Shown one piece after another: positions 9,076-18,159 of a stretch of DNA of 64,000 nucleotides; the first letter of the stretch is position 1; each line of letters starts with the position of its first letter. The DNA comes from Ignavibacteria bacterium. GTDB lineage: Bacteria > Bacteroidota > Ignavibacteria > Kapaibacteriales > Kapaibacteriaceae. The translations under genes were made by a program, and so were the position numbers. The notes below the pieces were generated by a model. That model worked only from the letters and a program-made list of their open reading frames with translations, made no database searches and had not been told where the DNA came from. The stretch lies in assembly GCA_016707005.1 (NCBI GenBank), contig JADJIQ010000005.1, forward strand, positions 496,001 through 560,000, in the 5' to 3' direction.

Positions 9076-10440
9076 CTATCTGAACAACGCACTGAGTACA
9101 TGCGACAATCGCTCTACTGGTACGATGTTCTTTGAAGGGGCTTCTGCAGACGTTGGAGCATAGATCTGATCCAGTCCCAACCGCACCGCTTCGCCCACTC
9201 TCTGATCAAGATAGGCAACCCTACGTACCTCACCCGTTAAACCTAGTTCCCCAACAAAGGCAACTCCCGAAGGAATAGGTCTATCAGTTACGCTGCTCGC
9301 AATGGCTACCGCCACTCCGAGGTCGATCGCAGGGTCTTGCACGGCGATCCCACCAGCCACATTGACAAACACGTCACTCTGACGCACCTGCACGCCCCCT
9401 CGCTTCTCAAGAACGGCAAGGATCATCTGGAGTCTCTTCGTATCGTAGCCAGTGCTCACACGCTGCGGAACGCTATATCCGGTTGGGGAGACCAAGGCCT
9501 GTACTTCTACGAGGAGTGGACGTGTTCCCTCCATCACAGCTACAACAGCAGTGCCGGGTTCGTCCATACTCCTGTTGGAGAGCAATACTTCACTTGGATT
9601 GTGCACCTCACGCAGACCGCTCGAGGTCATGTCGAAGACGCCGATCTCATTCGTTGACCCGTAGCGATTCTTCAATGCACGCAACACGCGATACGAATAG
9701 GTGCCTTCACCTTCGAACTGCAACACGGCATCGACCATGTGTTCAAGTACCTTCGGTCCGGCAATGAGGCCATCCTTGGTAACGTGACCGATGATGATGA
9801 TCGGAATACCACTGCGTTTTGCGATCCGCGTTAGAAGCGACGTACACTCGCGAACCTGAGCCACACTGCCGGCCGATGACTCCATGAGATCGGTCGTGAT
9901 GGTCTGCACGGAATCCACCACAACAAGCGATGGCGTTGTGTGTTCGATCAAGGCAACGATGCGTTCAACATTCGTTTCTGACGCTACAATGATGCCGTCA
10001 CTCTTCACACCTAGTCGTTCAGCACGTTGCTTGATCTGATGCAGACTCTCTTCACCAGTCACATACAGACATGCACGGTCAGGTACAAGAGCTCCCGCAT
10101 GGGCTGCAAGCTGCAACATGAGCGTACTCTTCCCCATTCCCGGATCGCCCCCTACCAGCACGATACTCCCTGGTACGAGTCCGCCTCCTAACACTCGATC
10201 GAGCTCATCCATTCCGGTGTGGATGCGGGGCGCTTGATCTGCCATCACACTTGTAAGGGGCGTAGCAGCTCCCGCAACAACATCGATCGATGAACGATTG
10301 GATCGCCCCTTACCCTTGGAAGTCTGTGCATCAACTTCTTCGATCATGGATTCCCATGTTCCGCAAGCCGGACAACGGCCAAGCCATTTCGGAGCTACAT
10401 GTCCGCAGGACGAACAGCGATAGACGGTGCGTATCTTCAT
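9076..10440 (-). CDS. radA: DNA repair protein RadA
   Basis: RecA-like ATPase and branch-migration helicase used in recombinational repair. The chosen start MKIRTVYRCSSCGH at 10440 gives 454 aa; an in-frame upstream start at 10497 would overlap the divergent gene and adds no conserved sequence. An N-terminal zinc finger CxxC-GHVAPKWLGR-CxxC is followed by Walker A GDPGMGKST, the RadA motif KNRYGSTNE and a C-terminal Lon-protease-like domain (FVNVAGGIAVQDPAIDLGVA). A TAGCTTTG box lies 21 nt upstream. Only 9 bp separate it from the ECF sigma gene, so RadA and the sigma factor are probably co-transcribed. Confidence 0.97.
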   Translation of the reverse strand: MKIRTVYRCSSCGHVAPKWLGRCPACGTWESMIEEVDAQTSKGKGRSNRSSIDVVAGAATPLTSVMADQAPRIHTGMDELDRVLGGGLVPGSIVLVGGDPGMGKSTLMLQLAAHAGALVPDRACLYVTGEESLHQIKQRAERLGVKSDGIIVASETNVERIVALIEHTTPSLVVVDSVQTITTDLMESSAGSVAQVRECTSLLTRIAKRSGIPIIIIGHVTKDGLIAGPKVLEHMVDAVLQFEGEGTYSYRVLRALKNRYGSTNEIGVFDMTSSGLREVHNPSEVLLSNRSMDEPGTAVVAVMEGTRPLLVEVQALVSPTGYSVPQRVSTGYDTKRLQMILAVLEKRGGVQVRQSDVFVNVAGGIAVQDPAIDLGVAVAIASSVTDRPIPSGVAFVGELGLTGEVRRVAYLDQRVGEAVRLGLDQIYAPTSAEAPSKNIVPVERLSHVLSALFR

Positions 10441-10461
10441 TGGTGTTTCGTTTGTGAATCT

Positions 10462-10469
10462 CAAAGCTA
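10462..10469 (-). promoter_or_regulatory. -7 box upstream of radA
   Basis: Minus strand TAGCTTTG is an exact match to the Bacteroidota -7 consensus TAnnTTTG, 21 nt before the radA ATG. A TTTG lies about 24 nt further upstream, slightly more than the usual -33 spacing and inside the start of the divergent synthase gene. Predicted from pattern. Confidence 0.5.
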
Positions 10470-10484
10470 GGGAATGTTCGTCGC

Positions 10485-11405
10485 GTGAACTCTTCAAACA
10501 TCTCCATACACGATGCCTACGAAGTGTGTCGCAAGGTCACCTACATCCATGCAAAGACCTTCTACTTCGCATCGCGCTTCATCCCGCTCAATAAACGGAA
10601 TGCCTGCTATGCGGTGTATGCATTCTGTCGGTACGTAGACGATCTCGTAGATGTGGCAATGGAGCAGGGAAACGTGACGCGGGAAGATGCCGTGCGTCTT
10701 GTTTCTCAGTGGAAGGCGGACTTGGACTCCGTCTACGCCCGCTCTCTAACCACTATACCGGACGCAACCGAGCGCAGCGCCATCCTTCTTGCATGGGATG
10801 ACACACTTACTCGCTTCCACATACCGCGCGGCTTACCTGATGAGCTGATCGAAGGCGTCTTAATGGATACGTCCATCACACGTTTTGATTCCTTCGATGA
10901 TCTATGGACGTACTGCTACAAGGTAGCATCTGTTGTTGGACTCATGACGTCGGAGATCTTTGGGTATTCGTGCAAAACGGCTCTTCCTCGAGCAGTGGAC
11001 CTCGGCATCGCTATGCAACTCACGAATATCATCCGCGATGTTGGCGAAGACGCGCAACGGGGTAGGATCTATCTTCCGCAAGAAGACTTGGATCGATACG
11101 ACGTGAGTGAGGATGACATTCTCAGCCAACGATTCACTCCGAACGTACGATCACTGATACGCAGCTACGTAGAGCGCGCGCATGAATACTACGAAGCGGC
11201 GGAACCTGGCATCGCAATGCTTTCCAGCGACAGTCGGATCACGGTGCTGCTGATGAGCAGAAACTATCGACGCATCCTGCGCGTGGTGGAGTCCATGGAC
11301 TACAACGTGTTCCTACGCAGAGCAAGTACATCGATGTATGAGAAGATCCTCGCCATTCCATCTGCGTACTTAGAGTCGCGCAGAATGCCACGTGTTCACT
11401 CGTAG
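10485..11405 (+). CDS. Squalene/phytoene synthase family protein
   Basis: A 306-aa prenyl-diphosphate condensing enzyme that joins two C15 or C20 diphosphates head to head for squalene/hopanoid or carotenoid synthesis. Both Asp-rich Mg-binding motifs are present: YVDDLVD near residue 50 and the second NIIRDVGED near residue 183, followed by RGRIYLP. TFYFASRF near the N-terminus is the family's substrate-entry signature. The start is GTG at 10485; no in-frame ATG lies nearby. No other carotenoid or hopanoid gene is adjacent, so phytoene versus squalene cannot be decided. Its 3' end overlaps the convergent gene by 10 bp. Confidence 0.9.
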   Translation: MNSSNISIHDAYEVCRKVTYIHAKTFYFASRFIPLNKRNACYAVYAFCRYVDDLVDVAMEQGNVTREDAVRLVSQWKADLDSVYARSLTTIPDATERSAILLAWDDTLTRFHIPRGLPDELIEGVLMDTSITRFDSFDDLWTYCYKVASVVGLMTSEIFGYSCKTALPRAVDLGIAMQLTNIIRDVGEDAQRGRIYLPQEDLDRYDVSEDDILSQRFTPNVRSLIRSYVERAHEYYEAAEPGIAMLSSDSRITVLLMSRNYRRILRVVESMDYNVFLRRASTSMYEKILAIPSAYLESRRMPRVHS

Positions 11406-12238
11406 TAGAACACAACGTCCGTAACGTTGAACTGGCCGTATTCAAAGTCCCCCGAGTCAAGATTCCACACGAAGTCAACCTCCGTTGGTATCATCACACC
11501 ATCGATCTCGCGGTAGTTCCTGCAATGCAGCGTAAACGTTGCTTGTTCGAATCCGCTCTTATGATCGCGATACTTATCACCGGTAACGATTCGGTCTACT
11601 TCACCAATATCGTTCACATGGAACGTTGCCTGAACCTGCGTCTCCCCATCCGTGATAACAGCACGAGCAGTTGACGCGTCGATCTCTTCCCAACGCAAGG
11701 TGTTGGTTGGCAAGAGTCCGGTTGGCAACCATACAAGTTCGCTCAGGAATCGGAACAGCATTGAGGTATCTGTCTCGGGGCCTTCATACTCTTGCAGCGT
11801 GAGCGCTCCAAAGAGCTTCAAATGTCCGTGACCTGTTCCGTGCATGTAGCTGAGTTTTGCCGTGCGCCACCATGCGGCATTGTGTTTCAGAGTGGCGTCC
11901 CACACGAATCCTGGTTCCATACCCGACAACACTTCCTTGGCCTTCACAGTGAACCACGGACTGCCCGGGCGATGTCGGAATCGTGCCGTCTGCTGTAACA
12001 CTGCATACCGGATGTTCGCCTGTCCTTCCTTCAGTGCATAATGCAGATATCTCCGCACCGGCTCCGGAAGTTTACGCGCTAGTTCCGATGAGAAATGCGG
12101 AAGGGGCTCCTTCCCAACCGAGTTGATGAGCTTGCGGATCGCACTTGCAACGAAGATGCGTGATACAAGTGCACTGAGTGACACCAAGACCACGATCGTA
12201 CCGATGGAAGCAAGAAGGATGACGAGGATCTTAGGCAT
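11396..12238 (-). CDS. Membrane-anchored protein of uncharacterised family (DUF6544-like)
   Basis: A 280-aa protein with one N-terminal membrane helix (residues 4-32, ILVILLASIGTIVVLVSLSA) and a soluble beta-rich domain. Features include LPEPVRRYLHYAL, QTARFRHRPGSPWF, FVWDA, a GTGHGHLKLFG loop, ETDTSMLFRFLSELVWLPTGLLP and a C-terminal IPTEVDFVWNL. From memory this pattern matches the family labelled DUF6544, function unknown. No catalytic motif recognised. It lies 6 bp downstream of the polytopic membrane protein gene and is likely in the same operon. Convergent with the synthase gene. Confidence 0.75.
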   Translation of the reverse strand: MPKILVILLASIGTIVVLVSLSALVSRIFVASAIRKLINSVGKEPLPHFSSELARKLPEPVRRYLHYALKEGQANIRYAVLQQTARFRHRPGSPWFTVKAKEVLSGMEPGFVWDATLKHNAAWWRTAKLSYMHGTGHGHLKLFGALTLQEYEGPETDTSMLFRFLSELVWLPTGLLPTNTLRWEEIDASTARAVITDGETQVQATFHVNDIGEVDRIVTGDKYRDHKSGFEQATFTLHCRNYREIDGVMIPTEVDFVWNLDSGDFEYGQFNVTDVVFYYE

Positions 12239-12244
12239 GATTCA

Positions 12245-13618
12245 TCAGGACGTGCGTCCTGCCTCCCACTGCATCAGACTGCGTGATGCACGCTGAAGTA
12301 ATTCTGTCCCTGCAACATACACGAAGATGAGTGGTATCACCTTAAAGAGTCCGCGGCGCAACGTCTGCTCAACTATCGCCGCACTGAATATCGTCCCCAC
12401 AAACCAAAGTCCGAGGAAGACAACACCGATCCACATAAGTGGTAGCAATGGTCCTGTCTTGCGAGTTACAACCACATTGCCGACAAAGACCACAGCAAGC
12501 AAGAGGAATGAACCCGCCCATAGCCCCTTATCGATAACGACATTTGAGAAGGTGCTTGTGACAACCTGTATGAACCGAGCTCCATCAAAGCCGATAAGTT
12601 GTTCCGCCGTAGACGGGCGTACCGGGAGATAGGCATTGAAGAACAGAACATGCCAAATGGCAAAGACGCCAAGAGACGCAACAGCTGCCACCGCTGCATA
12701 CGTTGCCGCCGAACGCCAAGAGAACGCGCGTGCCACGAATGGAAGAGAGGCAGCAACGCCGATCGCAACGAGCAGGATTGACTCCGTACGAGACCAGCAT
12801 GCCCCGCAGAGCATGATCACTGACAACCACAACAGGGCTTGTTGATTCTTGGCGATGGCTTGCCAGATCAGAATGGCGCCAATAGCAAAGAATGCGGCGT
12901 TGATATGATCCGTCTGAACGAGATAGGAGTACCCCAGCATCTCAGGCGTGAGAATATAGAGGATCCAGAGAATGCCGGCGATGAATGGATGCGCAAGTTC
13001 ACGTAGCACCGACCATAGAAACCACGCCAGTGCACATGCGACTATTGGGACCCACAGCTGACCATAGGCGAATCCAACAAGGCGGAACATCACCTGCAGC
13101 AACATGGCGAATGGGGCGTAGAATGGCTGGTTGGACAGTTGGCCCGCAAGAGAAGGATCAGTGAAGACACGATTGACGATCGTGCCTTCTTCAACCGTCT
13201 GACGAGCAACGAGATCGATGCCTGCCATCGCATCGAACGGTGTAACCGGCCAATACCATGCAGCCCATGTAGCGATGAACGCAACATAGAGGGCAACACC
13301 AAGCGGTATCATGTCATAGAGCGTGAGCGTCCAGGTCGGCTTCGAGAGGAGTCCGCTATAGAACGCTGAAACATTCTTCCACCACACATGCGGCAGCAAT
13401 GCAACAACAGCACCGGAGATCAATAGCGTTCCGGTGGACAACGGAATGTTCAGCAGCTCACAACCAAAGAATGCGACCGTATGTAAGAACATGCCCACAA
13501 GCAAGGCCAGCGGGATGGACATTGACCTCGGCATGGCAACGCGCAATGCTCCCAGTGTAGCAAGTCCTGCTATCCACTGAAGGCCGATCATCATGAAGAA
13601 CGGGATGCCGACGTTCAT
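12245..13618 (-). CDS. Polytopic membrane protein, GT-C glycosyltransferase-like
   Basis: A 457-aa protein with about 11-12 predicted membrane helices spread through its whole length. The large non-membrane loop after the third or fourth helix has WYWPVTPFDAMAGIDLVAR and a conserved-looking Asp, which recalls the first periplasmic loop of GT-C (ArnT/PMT-like) glycosyltransferases, but no family could be firmly assigned. Its ATG overlaps the stop of the 167-aa gene before it (TAATG), implying the two work together. Possible roles are transfer of lipid-linked sugars or an envelope assembly function. Confidence 0.6.
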   Translation of the reverse strand: MNVGIPFFMMIGLQWIAGLATLGALRVAMPRSMSIPLALLVGMFLHTVAFFGCELLNIPLSTGTLLISGAVVALLPHVWWKNVSAFYSGLLSKPTWTLTLYDMIPLGVALYVAFIATWAAWYWPVTPFDAMAGIDLVARQTVEEGTIVNRVFTDPSLAGQLSNQPFYAPFAMLLQVMFRLVGFAYGQLWVPIVACALAWFLWSVLRELAHPFIAGILWILYILTPEMLGYSYLVQTDHINAAFFAIGAILIWQAIAKNQQALLWLSVIMLCGACWSRTESILLVAIGVAASLPFVARAFSWRSAATYAAVAAVASLGVFAIWHVLFFNAYLPVRPSTAEQLIGFDGARFIQVVTSTFSNVVIDKGLWAGSFLLLAVVFVGNVVVTRKTGPLLPLMWIGVVFLGLWFVGTIFSAAIVEQTLRRGLFKVIPLIFVYVAGTELLQRASRSLMQWEAGRTS

Positions 13619-14121
13619 TATCGCCCCTTCCCGTATTCGATCAATAACGAATCGATGTTCGTTTGCCCACCGCGACGTGCGATCCAGATCTGGTTCTCAT
13701 TGAGCACAACAAAAGCGTTCGCTGATGAACGACGTGTTGAATCCGCCCAGGTAACAATGTTCTGAAAACCAACCATCCAGGTGAAGATCCGCGCGTCGGT
13801 CCATATCGCGTTCGATGTCATATATCGTCCGGCATACGACATCGGAGGAAGAAGGACGACGTCCGTTGGACGCATGTGGTTGACGATGTATGTAGGGATC
13901 TCCACGTTCGCTACATGTCTCATGAAGAGACGTTCCTTCCACGAACGGATCTTGTTCAGCGAGTCGAGCTTATCTCCATAGAGACCGATACGAGCATCAT
14001 ACGCCGTAGCATACGTATTGAAGCCGTTGAATTCGGCTGATATCAATACTGTAATGATCACCACCATGATGATGGCGAGGATGAGACCACGCAGGGAGAA
14101 GATCGGCGGGCGCTCGTTCAT
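13618..14121 (-). CDS. Hypothetical single-pass membrane protein
   Basis: A 167-aa protein with one membrane helix (residues 9-28, LRGLILAIIMVVIITVLISA) and about 135 residues outside. The sequence fits the soluble tail often seen on the companion of GT-C-like proteins (NHMRPTDVVLLPP, YGKGR end) but is not diagnostic. It begins 13 bp after atpG ends and overlaps the next gene by one base, so it may be read through from the ATP synthase operon. Function unknown. Confidence 0.65.
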   Translation of the reverse strand: MNERPPIFSLRGLILAIIMVVIITVLISAEFNGFNTYATAYDARIGLYGDKLDSLNKIRSWKERLFMRHVANVEIPTYIVNHMRPTDVVLLPPMSYAGRYMTSNAIWTDARIFTWMVGFQNIVTWADSTRRSSANAFVVLNENQIWIARRGGQTNIDSLLIEYGKGR

Positions 14122-14134
14122 TGCAACCTATGGA

Positions 14135-15016
14135 TCAGTTGCCGGACAGTGCCTCGGCACCACCCACGATCTCCAACATTTCCTTGGTGATCGCTGCTTG
14201 ACGTTCGCGGTTGTAGATGAGTTGCAGAGACTTGATAAGGTCGCGGGCGTTGGTAGTAGCATTCTCCATCGCCATACGACGAGCAGCATGTTCGGCTGCA
14301 TTGGAATCAAGGAGGGAACGCCACACTTGAAGCTTCACATACATTGGGAGAAGCGTATCAAGGATCTCCGCACGTGTAGGTTCAAAGATGTACTCAACGT
14401 TGTGCTGGGACTTGTCAGGCTTCACATCAGGAATGATCGGAAGCAGCTGCATTCTCCGCACTTCTTGGCGCATCACAGTAACGAACTCATTGGACATCAA
14501 CTCTACCTGATCGAAACGCTGAGCCAGGAATGAATCGGAAACGAGTTCGGCGATATCTACGGCAGTACTGTAGTCGAGCTTCGTGAATACGTCGTTGAAC
14601 TCACGGACCACGTCCTCCGAGCCCTTACGAGCAGAGTTCACGGCACGCTTTCCAACAGGGATCACGTGAATGGTTGCAGCAGGATGCTCCTTATGCAACT
14701 CCGCCATGCGAAGTCCGGCGGCACGCAACAGGTTCGTATTGAACGCACCGCAGAGGCCACGGTCCGACGAGATCACGATGATCGCGATCGATGTAACGGT
14801 CTTGCGGGTCTCGAAGAACGGGTGCACGAACTCTGTATCTGCCGACGACAGATTACCAAGGATCTTCTGCACTTGTTTTGCAAAGGGGCGGGCAGCGATG
14901 ATCGCATCTTGGGCACGACGAAGTTTCGCCGTTGCCACCATGCTCATTGCCTGGGTGATCTTCGACGTATTCTTGACCGAGGTTATGCGGTCGCGTGTTT
15001 CACGTAGGGTTGCCAT
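14135..15016 (-). CDS. atpG: ATP synthase F1 subunit gamma
   Basis: Central rotor shaft of F1. 293 aa, start MATLRETRDRITSVKNTSKITQAM, the classic N-terminal coiled coil. The C-terminal helix (AARRMAMENATTNARDLIKSLQLIYNRERQAAITKEM) is conserved. The internal GLCGAFNT motif (SSDRGLCGAFNTNL) is present. It is separated from atpA by the hldD gene, 30 bp downstream of hldD, which is unusual for this operon. Confidence 0.97.
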   Translation of the reverse strand: MATLRETRDRITSVKNTSKITQAMSMVATAKLRRAQDAIIAARPFAKQVQKILGNLSSADTEFVHPFFETRKTVTSIAIIVISSDRGLCGAFNTNLLRAAGLRMAELHKEHPAATIHVIPVGKRAVNSARKGSEDVVREFNDVFTKLDYSTAVDIAELVSDSFLAQRFDQVELMSNEFVTVMRQEVRRMQLLPIIPDVKPDKSQHNVEYIFEPTRAEILDTLLPMYVKLQVWRSLLDSNAAEHAARRMAMENATTNARDLIKSLQLIYNRERQAAITKEMLEIVGGAEALSGN

Positions 15017-15046
15017 CCGTCTGTTTCCGTTCTAGTCAGTTGGTTT

Positions 15047-16006
15047 TCACAAATACGGCCAGTCCTTGAGCAAATGCTCTTGGACGTAGTCGGCAACGGT
15101 TGATTCAAGGGGACCGAAGTGTACATCAGGCAACGCTCGTTGCATGGTGGACATATCGGCCAGCGTAAAGTTCTGGTACTGTTTCGCGAGACCTTCCGGC
15201 ATATCCGTATACACGATGTTCGGTTCTCGACCCATGGCAGTGAACACTGCGGTCATGAGGTCATTCCATGTTCGTGCAACACCGGTCCCAAGATTCATGA
15301 TCCCGTTCACATCAGGCCGTTCCAACAGCGTCATCATCACCTTGCAGACATCTTTCACGTAGACAAAGTCTCGCATCTGTCCGCCGTCTGTATAAGACGG
15401 ATCGACACTCTTGAATAGGCTCACACTTCCCGATGCATGGATCTGAGATACGGCTTTGAATACCATGCTGGACATACTGCCCTTGTGATATTCATTTGGA
15501 CCGAACACGTTGAAGAACTTCAAACCAACACAAGAATCTGTGAGGTTCTGTTCTCTGATCCAGCGATCGAACAGATGCTTCGAATACCCATACATGTTCA
15601 ACGGACGCAGATCCGTTGAGCCGTCTGTATAGCCTCGTGAGCCACTGCCATACGTTGCAGCACTGCTTGCGTAGATGAACCGTGCTCCGCGTTCGATCGC
15701 GAATTCCGCGACGTCGATGCTGTAGAGGTAGTTGTTGTCATAGAGGTAGTCCGCATCTGTCTCCGTTGTGGAGGAGCAGGCACCCATATGGACAACAGCC
15801 TCAACGTCTTCTACGTCGCCAACGGCCATCATATCCCTGAATTCTTCCTTGCCAACTATGCCAATGAACGTCCGATCAACAAGATTCTTCCACTTGTTCC
15901 CGGTACCGAGAGAGTCCACGATCAGAACATCCTCACGTCCTGCGGCATTGAGCGAAGCAAGAAAGCAACTCCCAATGAAACCCGCGCCGCCAGTGAGGAC
16001 GATCAT
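15047..16006 (-). CDS. hldD: ADP-L-glycero-D-manno-heptose 6-epimerase
   Basis: Short-chain dehydrogenase/reductase that makes the heptose precursor of the LPS inner core. The start MIVLTGGAGFIGS at 16006 gives 319 aa; the frame extends upstream into atpA but the Rossmann fold starts here. NAD(P)-binding GGAGFIGS, the ASSAATYG serine motif and catalytic YGYSK are all present, as is KFFNVFGPNEYHKGSMSSM. The length equals that of known HldD (about 310 aa), and the C-terminal LLKDWPYL is typical. It lies 10 bp after atpA and 30 bp before atpG on the same strand, an insertion inside the ATP synthase operon. Confidence 0.93.
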   Translation of the reverse strand: MIVLTGGAGFIGSCFLASLNAAGREDVLIVDSLGTGNKWKNLVDRTFIGIVGKEEFRDMMAVGDVEDVEAVVHMGACSSTTETDADYLYDNNYLYSIDVAEFAIERGARFIYASSAATYGSGSRGYTDGSTDLRPLNMYGYSKHLFDRWIREQNLTDSCVGLKFFNVFGPNEYHKGSMSSMVFKAVSQIHASGSVSLFKSVDPSYTDGGQMRDFVYVKDVCKVMMTLLERPDVNGIMNLGTGVARTWNDLMTAVFTAMGREPNIVYTDMPEGLAKQYQNFTLADMSTMQRALPDVHFGPLESTVADYVQEHLLKDWPYL

Positions 16007-16016
16007 CGTTGGAACC

Positions 16017-17570
16017 TTAGACGAGTGCCGCTGCGAAGCGCTCAGTGAAGCTCTTGAGCGTTGCATTGAGATTCGCAACGATCTCGTCTGTAAGGGCCTT
16101 CTTCACGCGCAGACCTTCGATGATGTCAGCATGACCGGCATGGACGAACTCAAGGAGTTCCGTCTCATACTTTTTGATGCTCTCCACCGGAAGCTCGTCC
16201 ATGAAGCCTGTGGAGGCTGCATAGATGACAACGATCTGGTCTTCAACGGGAACAGGCGAATACTGTGGCTGCTTCATCACTTCAAGGAGGCGTGCGCCTC
16301 GACGAAGTTGCTGGAGCGTTGTCTTGTCGAGATCGGATCCGAAACGTGCGAATGCTTCAAGAGCACGGAACTGAGCAAGATCCAGCTTCAACGGTCCGGC
16401 AACCTTCTTCATGGCCTTGATCTGAGCATTACCGCCCACACGAGACACCGAGATACCCACGTTAAGAGCAGGACGTACACCGGCATTGAAGAGGTTCGGT
16501 TCGAGGTAGATCTGACCGTCCGTGATGGAGATCACGTTCGTAGGGATGTAGGCAGATACGTCACCGGCTTGTGTTTCGATCACCGGAAGTGCAGTAAGCG
16601 AGCCGCCACCTAGTGCGTCGCTGAGCTTAGCTGCGCGTTCCAGAAGACGTGAGTGGAGATAGAACACGTCACCCGGATACGCCTCGCGTCCTGGTGGACG
16701 ACGAAGGAGCAGAGATACTTGGCGATACGAAGCAGCTTGCTTGGAGAGATCATCATACACCACGAGTGCGTGGCGACCTGAGTCGCGGAAAAACTCGCCC
16801 ATCGAGCAACCGCTATACGGTGCGATGAACTGCAATGGTGCAGGGTCAGAAGCAGTGGCGCAGACCACTGTTGTGTACGCCATAGCGCCATATTTCTCGA
16901 GTGTGGCCACAACATTGGCTACCGTGGATCCCTTTTGGCCAATGGCTACATAGATGCAATACACAGGCTTGATGCCTTGATCGGCAGCTTCCTTTGTATG
17001 TGTGAAGCGCTGATTGATGATCGCATCAAGGGCAACAACCGTCTTTCCTGTTTGGCGGTCTCCGATGATCAACTCACGCTGACCGCGACCGATCGGGATG
17101 AGTGCATCGATGGCCTTGATACCCGTTTGAAGCGGTTCGGTCACCGGCTGGCGGTCGATCACACCAAGAGCCTTGCGCTCGATCGGATAGAAAGCGGATT
17201 CCTTGATCGGCCCCTTACCGTCGAGTGGTCTTCCCAGCGGGTCAACAACACGTCCGATAAGTCCTTCACCAACAGGCACAGATGCGATCCGGCCCGTACG
17301 GCGTGCTTGATCACCTTCCTTGATAAGGGAGTCCTCACCGAACAACACAACACCAACGTTGTCTTCTTCGAGGTTGAGAACCATGCCCATCACACCATTC
17401 GGAAACTCAACGAGCTCCGAAGCCATCACGTTGGTGAGGCCGTAGATGCGAGCAACACCGTCGCCCACCTGGAGAACGGTTCCTACTTCATAAATATCGG
17501 TCTCCTTTTCGAACCCCGTCAGCTGGCGACGGAGTATCGCAGAGATCTCATCGGGACGTACTTCAGACAT
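16017..17570 (-). CDS. atpA: ATP synthase F1 subunit alpha
   Basis: Non-catalytic nucleotide-binding subunit of the F1 head. 517 aa, with N-terminal SEVRPDEISAILRRQL, beta-barrel VGDGVARIYGL, Walker A GDRQTGKT, IGQKGSTVA and the alpha/beta signature region PPGREAYPGDVFYLHSRLLE. The C-terminal half is complete. A gap of 42 bp separates it from atpH. atpD (beta) and atpC (epsilon) are not in the operon, as is common in Bacteroidota and Chlorobiota. Confidence 0.98.
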   Translation of the reverse strand: MSEVRPDEISAILRRQLTGFEKETDIYEVGTVLQVGDGVARIYGLTNVMASELVEFPNGVMGMVLNLEEDNVGVVLFGEDSLIKEGDQARRTGRIASVPVGEGLIGRVVDPLGRPLDGKGPIKESAFYPIERKALGVIDRQPVTEPLQTGIKAIDALIPIGRGQRELIIGDRQTGKTVVALDAIINQRFTHTKEAADQGIKPVYCIYVAIGQKGSTVANVVATLEKYGAMAYTTVVCATASDPAPLQFIAPYSGCSMGEFFRDSGRHALVVYDDLSKQAASYRQVSLLLRRPPGREAYPGDVFYLHSRLLERAAKLSDALGGGSLTALPVIETQAGDVSAYIPTNVISITDGQIYLEPNLFNAGVRPALNVGISVSRVGGNAQIKAMKKVAGPLKLDLAQFRALEAFARFGSDLDKTTLQQLRRGARLLEVMKQPQYSPVPVEDQIVVIYAASTGFMDELPVESIKKYETELLEFVHAGHADIIEGLRVKKALTDEIVANLNATLKSFTERFAAALV

Positions 17571-17612
17571 CGTTGTGATTCCTTGAGAGTTTGTTCATGT
17601 TCGGGGAGAGGG

Positions 17613-18152
17613 TCACGCGCTGGCCAGTTTTTCCTTCAGCACACTCAATTGGTGCCGAAGAGAGCCGTCCAACACTTCATCGCCAACTCTCACAACAGCA
17701 CCACCGAGAATGGTGGGATCTACGTCGTAGGTGGCGATAACGGTCTTGTTGAGTCGTTGGGCAATCGTCTTTTCGATTTGTACTCGTTCCGGGTCTGCAA
17801 GATCCACGGCCGACGTCACGCGGATGCGTTCGATGTTCTTCACATCATCGAGCATTGCTCCGTATTCCATGACGATCTCGCGCCAGAGATGCCCCCTACC
17901 CTTATCGAGGATCAGCATCATGAAATCGAGGGTCAGTGGGTTCAGTTTGGCGCTGAATATATCACGAACGACTTGCTTCTTGACACTCACATCGATAATG
18001 GGGCTTCTCAGCATTGCACGAAGATCCTTGGACGAGTCACCAACCTGACCAAAGTACTCCATGTCCTTTGCCACCTCATCTGCGATCTTTCGTTCCACCG
18101 CAGTTTCGAGGATGGCCTTTGCATACCGGCGAGCGATTTTCAGTGTTGACAT
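17613..18152 (-). CDS. atpH: ATP synthase F1 subunit delta
   Basis: Peripheral-stalk subunit joining F1 to the b dimer. 179 aa, normal length. N-terminal ARRYAKAILETA and the C-terminal beta segment IDPTILGGAVVRVGDEVLDGSLRHQL match the OSCP/delta signature. Seven bp downstream of atpF. Confidence 0.96.
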   Translation of the reverse strand: MSTLKIARRYAKAILETAVERKIADEVAKDMEYFGQVGDSSKDLRAMLRSPIIDVSVKKQVVRDIFSAKLNPLTLDFMMLILDKGRGHLWREIVMEYGAMLDDVKNIERIRVTSAVDLADPERVQIEKTIAQRLNKTVIATYDVDPTILGGAVVRVGDEVLDGSLRHQLSVLKEKLASA

Positions 18153-18159
18153 TGTAGGC

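Noticed and set aside
11396..11405. Overlap between the synthase and the membrane protein genes as an antisense regulator
   Set aside because: It is just a 10-bp convergent overlap of two stop regions, common in compact genomes.
16935..18149. 404-codon plus-strand frame opposite atpA and atpH
   Set aside because: The minus strand encodes two textbook subunits here; the plus frame has no recognisable motifs and begins inside atpA.
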